From NCBI GenBank assembly GCA_031259795.1, contig JAIRLA010000251.1, positions 1 through 9,451 of the forward strand: a stretch of DNA of 9,451 nucleotides, read 5' to 3'. The DNA comes from Azoarcus sp. GTDB lineage: Bacteria > Pseudomonadota > Gammaproteobacteria > Burkholderiales > Rhodocyclaceae. Below are positions 1 to 5,875 of this stretch, in pieces; the stretch's first letter is position 1, and each line of letters opens with the position of its first letter. Both the position numbers and the translations under genes were made by a program. The notes below the pieces were generated by a model. That model did not search any database, was not told the DNA's origin, and worked only from the letters and a program-made list of their open reading frames with translations.

Positions 1-8
1 CCGCATAA

Positions 9-55
9 AACGAACTGGATTGCCACGTCGCTGCGCTCCTCGCAATGACGAGTTC
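9..55 (+). repeat. Dispersed intergenic repeat, copy 1 (left arm of 47-bp inverted repeat)
   Basis: This 47-bp segment is the reverse complement of 208-254 with a single mismatch (A at 25 against G). It contains the core CTCCTCGCAATGACG. A third, more diverged copy in the same orientation as this one lies at 1701-1742. From memory, near-identical sequences with this core are scattered between genes in many proteobacterial genomes, so I read it as a REP/MITE-like dispersed element and not as part of a gene. No coding potential is evident. Confidence 0.8.
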
Positions 56-89
56 TTCCAAAGGACTCCCCTCCCACGATGGACAACTT

Positions 90-140
90 CCCTCCCCCGC
101 TTGGCGGGGGAGGGTGGCCGAAGGCCGGGAGAGGGCGTCC
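90..140. repeat. G+C-rich hairpin repeat element
   Basis: Positions 90-100 and 104-114 form a perfect 11-bp stem around a 3-nt loop (TTG). It is followed by a small GGCC-GAA-GGCC hairpin at 116-126 and a GGGAGAGGG tail. No T-run follows on either strand, so it is not a standard intrinsic terminator. The pattern CCTCCCCCGC-TTG-GCGGGGGAGG resembles a repeat I recall from intergenic DNA of several proteobacteria. A degraded relative seems to lie at 1799-1835, over the 3' end of the efflux pump gene. Confidence 0.6.
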
Positions 141-143
141 AAC

Positions 144-283
144 CATACGGAGCGAAGCGACGCTGTTTTCTTGGCGGCGGGGAGTGGATGGGCGTTTCGT
201 TCCTGCTGAACTCGTCATTGCGAGGAGCGCAGCGACGCGGCAATCCAGTTCGTTCCATCCGGCGCGAAGCGCCGCTGTTCTTG
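144..283 (+). repeat. Pair of ~29-bp imperfect direct repeats
   Basis: Positions 144-173 and 255-283 are imperfect direct copies, both with the form CCATnCGGnGCGAAGCGnCGCTGTT. The second contains a perfect GGCGC-GAA-GCGCC hairpin (261-273). The second copy directly follows the right arm of the 47-bp inverted repeat, while the first lies inside the element. The region 1-348 is thus a mosaic of small repeats with no gene; short open frames across it look repeat-derived and have no recognisable protein. Confidence 0.55.
208..254 (-). repeat. Dispersed intergenic repeat, copy 2 (right arm of 47-bp inverted repeat)
   Basis: Reverse complement of 9-55 at 46 of 47 positions. The two arms enclose 152 bp holding the G+C hairpin element and one copy of the 29-bp direct repeat. 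If transcribed, the arms could fold into a long hairpin. I see no target-site duplication immediately outside the arms (flanks CCGCATAA and CCATCCGG). Confidence 0.8.
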
Positions 284-306
284 ATCGCCAGCCGTAGACA
301 CCTATG

Positions 307-346
307 CCCCGCAAGCGGGGAGATTCATCCCCGGATGCCCCGGATG
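307..346. repeat. Short hairpin and 9-bp tandem repeat downstream of pbpG
   Basis: CCCCGC-AA-GCGGGG (307-320) is a perfect 6-bp inverted repeat just past the pbpG stop codon. Next to it, CCCCGGATG occurs twice in tandem (329-337 and 338-346). The hairpin could help end pbpG transcription, which runs leftward, but no U-tract follows on that strand, so a terminator role is only a possibility. Confidence 0.35.
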
Positions 347-348
347 CG

Positions 349-1425
349 TCAGCCCTGCTGCTGTTCGGGAATGCCGACCACCCGCTCCGGATGCTCTTCA
401 AGCCACAGGCGCACCCGTTGCGCATCGACGGTGCGCATATAGCGGCCATTGGAATCCATCAGCACGATCACCATCGGCTGGCCCCGCATCCACGCTTGCA
501 TCACCAGGCAGCGCCCCGCTTCGCTGATGTAGCCGGTCTTGGAGACGCTGATGCTCCAGTCCGAACTCTTGATCAGTCCGTTGGTATTGCCGAAACGCAT
601 CAGCTTGCCCTTGATGGAGACATGGCGCTCGATCGTGGTGGAGAATTCGCGGATCAACGGATAGCGGGCCGCGGCCATCACCATGCGGGCGAGGTCGCGC
701 GGGCTGGAGATATTGCGCGGATCAAGCCCGGTACTGTCGTAGAAACGGGTATCTCCCATGCCGCCCAGGCGAGCCTTGATGTTCATCGCTTCGACAAAAG
801 CCGCTCGCCCGCCGGGATAATGACGCGCCAGCGCCGAGGCGGCGCGGTTCTCCGACGACATCAGCGCCAGTTGCAACATTTCCTCGCGGCTGAGACGGGT
901 TCCCACCCCCAGGCGGGAGTGCGTGCGCTTCAGGTAATCGATGTCGCCTTCATCGATGACCAGCGTCTCGTTCAGATCGGCGCCCGACTCAAGCACCACC
1001 ATCGCGGTCATGAGCTTGGTGATCGAGGCAATCGGCAAGGCCGCGCGGGCGTTCTTTTCCAGCAGCACATCGCCCGTGTTCTGGTTGACTACGTAGAAAG
1101 CGCCCGCGCTCAGTATGGGCTTGCCAAGTCCGTCCAGCAGCAATTCGACCCGTTCTTCCTCGGGCGGGGCGGACTTCTTGCGCGGCAGCTTCCAGGCGAA
1201 CGCCCGCTTGCCGCGCGCCGCCAAGCGGGCCGTGGCACTGCCGGATTTCGCTTTCGCTTTCTTGCGAGCCAACGCCGTCGGCGCGGGCTTGCATGCTTTC
1301 GTCTTGGCTTTCGCTCTGGTTTTCGTGACCCCGACGCATTTCGCGGGAGCCGCGAAAGCCGCGTCGCCCACAGTCAAGGAAAACGCCAGCGCCAGCACAG
1401 CGGCAAAGAGAATAGAGGGTTTCAT
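349..1425 (-). CDS. pbpG: D-alanyl-D-alanine endopeptidase (PBP7-like, S11 family)
   Basis: Predicted 358-residue periplasmic serine peptidase that cleaves D-Ala-meso-DAP cross-links in peptidoglycan, a low-molecular-weight PBP. All three penicillin-binding motifs are present: S134-I-T-K137 with the catalytic serine, S191-E-N193, and K296-T-G298. Residues 1-26 form a signal peptide (hydrophobic core, AFA end). Residues 27-90 are a Lys/Ala/Arg-rich low-complexity linker before the peptidase domain (about 95-350). The ATG at 1425 is chosen because it starts the signal peptide and has GGGG shortly upstream; the frame stays open 43 codons further but that stretch is AT-rich and not family-like. 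There is no C-terminal amphipathic anchor of the PBP5/6 type, which favours PBP7 over a carboxypeptidase. It is monocistronic; an AT-rich stretch upstream has a possible -10 TATATC (1449-1444) with only a weak -35. Family call strong; PBP7 rather than another S11 member is likely but inferred. Confidence 0.9.
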   Translation of the reverse strand: MKPSILFAAVLALAFSLTVGDAAFAAPAKCVGVTKTRAKAKTKACKPAPTALARKKAKAKSGSATARLAARGKRAFAWKLPRKKSAPPEEERVELLLDGLGKPILSAGAFYVVNQNTGDVLLEKNARAALPIASITKLMTAMVVLESGADLNETLVIDEGDIDYLKRTHSRLGVGTRLSREEMLQLALMSSENRAASALARHYPGGRAAFVEAMNIKARLGGMGDTRFYDSTGLDPRNISSPRDLARMVMAAARYPLIREFSTTIERHVSIKGKLMRFGNTNGLIKSSDWSISVSKTGYISEAGRCLVMQAWMRGQPMVIVLMDSNGRYMRTVDAQRVRLWLEEHPERVVGIPEQQQG

Positions 1426-1805
1426 GGCGACCCCGCAATAAAAGATATACAGGAATTGAATTCTCAACGAAAACAACGATCTGGCAAGAGTTCTCAAAAC
1501 CGCTTTTCGAAAAAAATTTCCTTGTACCCTACACTTTCCCGCCAAAACTTGCAAATAGCGGAAGAATCATAATTCACGCAACCACGATTTTGTTGCGGCT
1601 TCACCACTCGCCCAGGGCCATTGCACACGCGGATGCTGCGATCAGGGGATAGGGATCGGGGATCAGAATTGATCGGCGTCGCGTCGCTTCGTATGTATGA
1701 AACGATCTGGATTGTCACGACGCGGCGCGCCTCGCAATGACGGCGCTTCGCCTTTCCCGCGCGGCATGACCATCCCTCAGCCACCGCCGCCCGCCCGCCC
1801 CTCTT
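1426..1805. other. Gene-free interval between pbpG and emrB
   Basis: This 380-bp interval holds no credible gene. Positions 1440-1580 are AT-rich and lie upstream of pbpG, so its promoter is expected here. Positions 1641-1666 carry a GATC-rich stretch whose complement includes TCCCCGATCCCT, a 12-mer that recurs at 5853-5864 between argC and erpA. Positions 1701-1742 are a third copy of the dispersed repeat. A leftward 96-codon open frame crosses it but its sequence is explained by these repeats. No clear intrinsic terminator for emrB is visible. Confidence 0.7.
1701..1742 (+). repeat. Dispersed intergenic repeat, copy 3 (diverged)
   Basis: Matches the first 42 bases of the repeat at 9-55 with five mismatches and no gaps, in the same orientation, ending in the shared CTCGCAATGACG. 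Unlike copies 1 and 2 it has no inverted partner nearby. Together with copy 1 it brackets pbpG as a pair of direct repeats about 1.65 kb apart. Confidence 0.75.
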
Positions 1806-3356
1806 TCACTTGCGCGGGAGAGGGTTGCCTTCCGACCGGCGCGCGGCGCCGCGGATGAGCAGCCCGATCAGTATCAGGAAGATGATGCCCGATGCCCAGA
1901 AGAATTCCACGAATGAGAGGGTTGCCGCTTGTGTGTCGATCATGCGGTTGATTGTCGCCAGGGCTTGTGTTTGTTCCATGCCGCGTTCTTGCAGGGCCGC
2001 GAGTGTCATTTGCGCCGCCGGGCGGTAGGGGTCGATGGTTTCGGCCAGTTGCGCGTGGTGCAGGGTGGCGCGGTTTTCCCAGAGGGTGATCGAGGTCGAG
2101 GCGCCGAAGGCGCCCGCGGTGATGCGCATGAAGTTGGATAGTCCGGCGGCGGCGGGGATTTGGGCGGGGTCGAGGCCAGAGAGGAGGATGGCGGTGAGCG
2201 GGACGAAGAATCCCGCCATGGCGATGCCCTGGACGAGCTGGGGGGCGATCATGGTGGAGAGGTCCGTGCTGGTGTTGAAGCCGGCGCGCATGAAGGCGGC
2301 GAGCGCGAGGGTGGCGAGCGCGAGGGCGGCGAGGATGCGGGGGTCGATGCGCCCGAGCGATTTGCCCACGAGGGGCATGAGGAGGATCGCCAACAGTCCG
2401 CCGGGCGCGGTGGCCAGTCCTGCCCAGGTTGCGGTGTAGCCCATGTGTTGTTGCATCCACAGGGGCTGGATGACGATGCCGGCGAAGAAGGCGCCGTAGC
2501 CGAGGGCGAGGGCGAGTGTGCCGAGGGTGAAGTTGCTTCGTTTGAAGAGGCGCAGGTCGACGATGGGGTGCCGTTCGGTCAGTTCCCAAGCGATGAAGAA
2601 GCTCAGTGCGACGATGGCGGTGATGGTCAGGAGGATGATTTCCGTGGAGGCGAACCAGTCCAGTTCTTTGCCGCGGTCGAGCGCCAGTTGCATGGCGCCG
2701 ACCCAGATGATGAGCAGGGCCAGCCCGATGGTGTCGACCGGCAGGCGGACGGTGGGGAGCTGGCGGTGTTTGAGCAGCATCCAGCTTGCGCCCGCGGCCA
2801 GTAGTCCGGCGGGGATGTTGATGTAGAAGATCCAGCTCCAGGCCATGTTGTCGGAGATCCAGCCGCCGAGGATGGGGCCGAGGACCGGGGCGACGGTGGT
2901 GGTCATTGACCAGATGGCGAGCGCGGCGCCGCTTTTGGCCGCCGGGTAGCATTGCAGGAGGAGTGATTGTGACAGGGGGATCATGGGACCGGCCACGAGT
3001 CCTTGCAGGACGCGGCAGGCGATGAGTGTGTCGAGGCTGCGCGAGAGGCCGCACAGCCATGAGGCGAGGACGAAGAGGAAGGTGGCATATACGAAGACGC
3101 GCACTTCTCCGAAGCGCCGCGCCAGCCAGCCGGACAGCGGCACGGAGATGGCGTTGGCGACGGCGAAGGAGGTGATGACCCATGTTCCCTGGCTGGCGGA
3201 GACGCCGATGTCGCCGGCGATGGTGGGGATGGCGACGTTGGCGATGGTGGTGTCGAGTACGTTCATCAGGGTCGCAAGCGCCAGCGAGAGGGTGGCCAGT
3301 AGCCGCGCGCCGCCTTCGAGCGGGGGGAGGCGGGCGGGGGGCGCGGGGGCGGGCAT
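1806..3356 (-). CDS. emrB: MFS drug:H+ antiporter, DHA2 family (EmrB-like)
   Basis: A 516-residue inner-membrane pump expected to use proton influx to expel drugs or toxic organic compounds through a partner adaptor. Length and pattern fit the 14-transmembrane DHA2 family. Visible signatures are the TM1 motif L34-D-T-T-I-A-N-V-A-I-P with Asp35, motif A at about 76-87 (GWLARRFGEVRV), the antiporter motif C P157-V-L-G-P-I-L-G-G165, and W-S-W-I-F-Y-I-N-I-P (173-182). The ATG at 3356 lies 3 bp beyond the emrA stop. No good Shine-Dalgarno precedes it, so translational coupling to emrA is likely. The N-terminal 16 residues are Pro/Ala-rich, encoded by a C-run in the message. The last residues (SEGNPLPRK) are encoded inside a repeat-like inverted sequence (1799-1824), suggesting that the original C-terminus was altered by repeat insertion. 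Substrate cannot be told from sequence. Confidence 0.93.
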   Translation of the reverse strand: MPAPAPPARLPPLEGGARLLATLSLALATLMNVLDTTIANVAIPTIAGDIGVSASQGTWVITSFAVANAISVPLSGWLARRFGEVRVFVYATFLFVLASWLCGLSRSLDTLIACRVLQGLVAGPMIPLSQSLLLQCYPAAKSGAALAIWSMTTTVAPVLGPILGGWISDNMAWSWIFYINIPAGLLAAGASWMLLKHRQLPTVRLPVDTIGLALLIIWVGAMQLALDRGKELDWFASTEIILLTITAIVALSFFIAWELTERHPIVDLRLFKRSNFTLGTLALALGYGAFFAGIVIQPLWMQQHMGYTATWAGLATAPGGLLAILLMPLVGKSLGRIDPRILAALALATLALAAFMRAGFNTSTDLSTMIAPQLVQGIAMAGFFVPLTAILLSGLDPAQIPAAAGLSNFMRITAGAFGASTSITLWENRATLHHAQLAETIDPYRPAAQMTLAALQERGMEQTQALATINRMIDTQAATLSFVEFFWASGIIFLILIGLLIRGAARRSEGNPLPRK

Positions 3357-3359
3357 GGG

Positions 3360-4565
3360 TTATTGGCCGTTGCCGGCGGCGGCGCTGTGCTGGCGGATGA
3401 TCGCGGTGATGCGGGCGCGCGCGGCTTCCAGGGCGTCGCTGGAGGGGGCGGGGGCGGTTCGCGGCGGGATGGGGGTTGTGATGGCGGCGGGAGGGGCGTT
3501 GCCGCTGTCGCGCAGGTCGACGGTGGCTTGCATCGACAGGCCGATGCGCAGGGGGTGTTTTTCCAGTTGTTCCGGGGCGAGTTCTATGCGTACCGGTACG
3601 CGTTGTACGATTTTGATCCAGTTGCCGGTGGCGTTTTGCGCGGGCAGGAGGGCGAAGGCGCTGCCGGTGCCCGCGGCCAGGCCGGTGATGCGTCCGTGGT
3701 ATTGGATGTCCGGGCCGTGGAGGTCGGCGGTCAGGGTGACGGCCTGGCCGACGCGTATTTTGCCCAGTTGTACTTCCTTGAAGTTCGCTTCTACCCAGAG
3801 CCGGTGCAGGGGGACGATGGCCATGAGGGGGGCGCCCGCGGCGACGCGCTGTCCTGTTTGTACGTTGCGCCGGGCGATCTGGCCGGCGGCGGGGGCGGTG
3901 ATGCGGGCGCGCGCCCAGGCCAGCCAGGCTTCTTCGACTTTTGCCGCGGCCTGGAGGACGCCGGGGTGGTTGTCGAAGCCGGTGCCCGCGGTGAGCGCCC
4001 GGTTCGCCGCCAGTTGTTGCCGCGCCGCGACGAGGGCGGCTTGCGCGATCCGCAGGGCTTCGCGGCTGTGCGCGAGGTCTTCTTTCGAGACGAAGCCGCG
4101 CCGGGCGATTTCTTCGCGCCGCGCCAGATCTTGCGCCAGGCGGTCGACTTCCGCTTGCCGCATCGCCGCTTCGGCGCGCAGGGCGTCGTTTCTGGCGTTG
4201 AGGACGCGCACTTCGCGCACGGCTTGCGCGAGCGCGGCTTCCGCTTGATCCAGCTCGACGCGGCTGTCGGCGGCGTCCAGTTCGATGAGGGTGTCGCCCG
4301 CGGCCACGGTGTCGGTGTCGTCTACCAGGACGGCCCGCACGACGCCGCCGATTTGCGGGGTGATCTGGATGATGTGCCCGGCGACGTAGGCGTCGTCGGT
4401 CGTTTCCCGCCAGCGCAGGACGGTGTGCCAGTAGGTGCCGTAGAGGGCGGCGAGGGTGAGGAAGAGCAGGGCGAGGAGCCGCATCGCCCGCTTGCGCGCG
4501 CCGCCGTTGGCGGGCGGCGGCGGCGGGGCGTCGGGGGTGGGGGGCGATGCGTCCTGTATACTCAT
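3360..4565 (-). CDS. emrA: HlyD/EmrA-family periplasmic adaptor of efflux pump
   Basis: A 401-residue membrane-fusion protein that should link the EmrB-like pump to an outer-membrane channel. One N-terminal membrane anchor spans about residues 28-49, after a Pro-rich cytoplasmic tail. The family signature T-D-D-A-Y-V (56-61) follows, then the first lipoyl half (about 63-100), a long alpha-helical hairpin (about 100-222), the second lipoyl half (222-255), and a beta-barrel region with N-F-K-E-V-Q-L (261-267) and the typical ALLPAQNATGNWIKIVQRVP stretch (305-324). A roughly 50-residue Ala/Pro tail ends in a short helix. The start at 4565 is chosen because GGAG lies 9 nt upstream and the earlier in-frame ATG at 4763 would add 66 Pro-rich residues across the promoter and operators. 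It is the first gene of the emrAB operon, transcribed away from the TetR regulator. No outer-membrane channel gene follows in the window. Confidence 0.93.
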   Translation of the reverse strand: MSIQDASPPTPDAPPPPPANGGARKRAMRLLALLFLTLAALYGTYWHTVLRWRETTDDAYVAGHIIQITPQIGGVVRAVLVDDTDTVAAGDTLIELDAADSRVELDQAEAALAQAVREVRVLNARNDALRAEAAMRQAEVDRLAQDLARREEIARRGFVSKEDLAHSREALRIAQAALVAARQQLAANRALTAGTGFDNHPGVLQAAAKVEEAWLAWARARITAPAAGQIARRNVQTGQRVAAGAPLMAIVPLHRLWVEANFKEVQLGKIRVGQAVTLTADLHGPDIQYHGRITGLAAGTGSAFALLPAQNATGNWIKIVQRVPVRIELAPEQLEKHPLRIGLSMQATVDLRDSGNAPPAAITTPIPPRTAPAPSSDALEAARARITAIIRQHSAAAGNGQ

Positions 4566-4607
4566 GTGCGTTGGCTCCGGGCGGGAAATGGGGCGGCGGC
4601 GCTGGTT

Positions 4608-4625
4608 TGGTACTGGTGAGTACCA
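4608..4625. promoter_or_regulatory. Palindromic operator 1 in the emrA/tetR spacer
   Basis: TGGTACT-GGTG-AGTACCA, a perfect 7+7 bp palindrome around a 4-bp centre. It shares the same half-site and spacing with operator 2; centres (4616.5 and 4646.5) are exactly 30 bp apart, close to three helical turns. It would sit at about +5 to +22 of the predicted emrA transcript, where a bound repressor blocks transcription. The neighbouring TetR-family protein is the obvious ligand by inference. I do not recognise the half-site as that of a named regulator. Confidence 0.8.
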
Positions 4626-4636
4626 GATTCGCGGGG

Positions 4637-4656
4637 ATGGTACTTTGCAGTACCAT
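4637..4656. promoter_or_regulatory. Palindromic operator 2, overlapping the emrA -10 and spacer
   Basis: ATGGTACT-TTGC-AGTACCAT, a perfect 8+8 bp palindrome around a 4-bp centre. The GGTACT-N4-AGTACC core is identical to operator 1 while the four central bases differ, which is how a dimer-bound site, rather than a recent duplication, would look. It covers the predicted emrA -10 (4637-4642) and most of the -10/-35 spacer, so occupancy should exclude RNA polymerase. It also lies upstream of the regulator's own start, so autoregulation is plausible. Confidence 0.85.
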
Positions 4657-4665
4657 GGAAGGCAA
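4637..4665 (-). promoter_or_regulatory. Predicted sigma-70 promoter of emrAB
   Basis: On the minus strand, TTGCCT (4665-4660) and TACCAT (4642-4637) stand 17 bp apart, each matching 4 of 6 consensus bases. The predicted start is near 4630, giving a leader of about 65 nt with GGAG at 4578-4575 before the emrA ATG. The exact overlap with operator 2 adds weight to the call. No equally convincing promoter for the rightward regulator gene was found in the same spacer. Confidence 0.55.
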
Positions 4666-4714
4666 GTTTTTTTGGGGCGCGCGCGCGGGTGAACAGGGGA
4701 GGCGGGAGGTAGCA

Positions 4715-5374
4715 ATGCCGCGGGATGAGCAGGCGGGGGGGAGGCCGGGAAAGGCGGCGGCAAAGGCGCGGCGGCTTGGGCACGATGAGCGCCGCGCGGC
4801 GTTGTTGCGGGCGGCGAAGGAGCTTTCGGTGGAGCAGGATGTCGCTATCCCCAGCCTCGATGCGATCATCGAGCGCGCGGGCGGTTCGCGGCGCAGTATT
4901 TATACGGGATTCGGCGGCAAGGAGGGGCTGCGCGACGCGCTGCTGGAGGAGATCGCGGAGGAGATCCTGCCGCCGTTGTATGACGATATTGACCAGAACG
5001 CGGATTTGCGTACCGTGCTCACGCATCTGGCGCGCAATCTCGTTTCCGCCCTGATGTCGGAGCGCGGCATTGATATGAGCCGGATCATCATGCAGGACAG
5101 TTTCGCTTCTCCGGCGCGCGCGAAGACTTTTTACGCCAGGGGGCCGGGCAATGGGATGCGTTTATTGACGGGGATCCTGGAGGCGGCGCGGGCGCGGGGG
5201 GAGATCGAGACGGAGGATTGCGCTGTTGCGGCGGGTTGTTTCATGGGTCTGGCGCGCGGCAATCTTTATCTGGAGCGCGCGCTGCGCATCCGCCCGCCGC
5301 TTTCCGAAACGGAGATCGAGGCCCATATCGGCGCGGCGGTGGATATTTTCCTCAATGGGCTGAAGCCGCGCTGA
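4715..5374 (+). CDS. TetR/AcrR-family transcriptional regulator, probable emrAB repressor
   Basis: A 219-residue repressor-type protein. Residues about 22-72 form the N-terminal helix-turn-helix domain, with the turn and recognition helix in ERAGGSRRSIYTGFGGKEGL (53-72), typical of TetR proteins. The C-terminal half, with the F-Y-A-R-G-P segment (139-144), R-G-E-I (161-164) and G-L-A-R-G-N-L-Y-L (178-186), resembles the AefR-like ligand domain. The ATG at 4715 is chosen because GGAGGT (4705-4710) ends 4 nt before it; an upstream in-frame start at 4547 would lie inside emrA and run through both operators. It is divergent from emrAB and shares the operator region, so it most likely represses emrAB and itself, released by a pump substrate. 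The inducer is unknown. Its stop lies only 12 bp from the erpA stop on the other strand. Family certain, target inferred. Confidence 0.9.
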   Translation: MPRDEQAGGRPGKAAAKARRLGHDERRAALLRAAKELSVEQDVAIPSLDAIIERAGGSRRSIYTGFGGKEGLRDALLEEIAEEILPPLYDDIDQNADLRTVLTHLARNLVSALMSERGIDMSRIIMQDSFASPARAKTFYARGPGNGMRLLTGILEAARARGEIETEDCAVAAGCFMGLARGNLYLERALRIRPPLSETEIEAHIGAAVDIFLNGLKPR

Positions 5375-5386
5375 TCGGGCGGGCGC

Positions 5387-5737
5387 TCATACCGAGAAGG
5401 ATGAGCCGCAGCCGCAGGTGTTGGTGGCGTTCGGGTTGCGGATCACGAACTGGGAGCCTTCGAGTCCTTCGGTATAGTCGATTTCGGCGCCGGCCAAGTA
5501 TTGATAGCTCATTGAGTCCACCAGCAGGGTCACGCCATTTTTTTCGAGCGTGGTGTCGTCTTCGTTGATGTCTTCGTCGAAGGTGAAGCCGTATTGGAAT
5601 CCCGCGCAGCCGCCGCCGCTGACGAATACGCGCAATTTCAGGGCGGGATTGCCTTCTTCTTCGATCAATTCGCGCACTTTGCCTGCCGCGCTGTCGGTGA
5701 AGATCAGGAAATCCGGGGTGTCGACCGCTGTGTTCAT
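5387..5737 (-). CDS. erpA: Iron-sulfur cluster insertion protein ErpA
   Basis: A 116-residue A-type carrier of the IscA/SufA/ErpA family (HesB-like), a cytosolic protein that passes Fe-S clusters to target enzymes; in E. coli the known targets include IspG. The three cluster-binding cysteines are present: C44 in [10 protein letters not shown] and C108 and C110 in the terminal TCGCGSSF. Length is close to the roughly 114 residues of E. coli ErpA. The fold is intact from the S-D-S-A-A-G-K-V segment (15-21) to the C-terminus. The start at 5737 is supported by AGGAGA six bases upstream. ErpA rather than IscA is favoured by overall sequence and by standing alone with no isc or suf genes beside it; this is judgement by eye. 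It lies downstream of argC in the same direction, separated by 138 bp, so it may have its own promoter. Confidence 0.93.
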   Translation of the reverse strand: MNTAVDTPDFLIFTDSAAGKVRELIEEEGNPALKLRVFVSGGGCAGFQYGFTFDEDINEDDTTLEKNGVTLLVDSMSYQYLAGAEIDYTEGLEGSQFVIRNPNATNTCGCGSSFSV

Positions 5738-5875
5738 TTATTTTCTCCTCTGTGGGCCGGGCCATGTGGCCCGCAGGCCATGATGATGCCTCGCCCGCCC
5801 GCCCGCGTCAAAGCAAGGCCGCACGCGAGGGGTTCGGCATCCGGTCCCTGCCTCCCCGATCCCTGATACCTGACG
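5738..5875. other. argC-erpA intergenic spacer with small hairpin
   Basis: This 138-bp spacer contains a perfect hairpin CGGGCC-ATGT-GGCCCG (5758-5773), which lies in the erpA leader on the minus strand, and a stretch with TCCCCGATCCCT (5853-5864) that recurs inverted at 1651-1662. No U-run follows the hairpin, so it is not a clear terminator. I see no IscR-type site that I could defend. Confidence 0.4.

Noticed and set aside
90..126. Intrinsic terminator
   Set aside because: The stem is strong but no T-run follows on either strand, and the sequence looks like a dispersed repeat unit.
304..1572. 422-codon plus-strand open frame over pbpG
   Set aside because: Shadow of pbpG on the opposite strand; His/Arg/Gln-rich with no domain, and it runs into repeat DNA.
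1494..1784. 96-codon minus-strand open frame between pbpG and emrB
   Set aside because: Its sequence is produced by the dispersed repeat and the GATCCC-rich stretch; no start signal or recognisable protein.
4667..4688. T7 tract followed by alternating GC as terminator or Z-DNA switch
   Set aside because: The T-run is not preceded by a hairpin, and the GC alternation is short in a GC-rich background; nothing more than base composition is needed.
4547..4714. Longer start for the TetR-family regulator
   Set aside because: It would overlap the start of emrA and translate through both operators; the ATG at 4715 has a strong GGAGGT just upstream and begins at the family's usual N-terminus.
4566..4763. 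Longer start for emrA at 4763
   Set aside because: It adds 66 Pro-rich residues read through the promoter, operators and the regulator's start; the ATG at 4565 has GGAG at 9 nt and leads directly to the expected membrane anchor.
1777..4869. 1030-codon minus-strand open frame across emrAB
   Set aside because: It is an alternative frame of the emrB/emrA coding DNA; the translation is an Arg/Pro/His-rich low-complexity string without family features, as expected in GC-rich genes.
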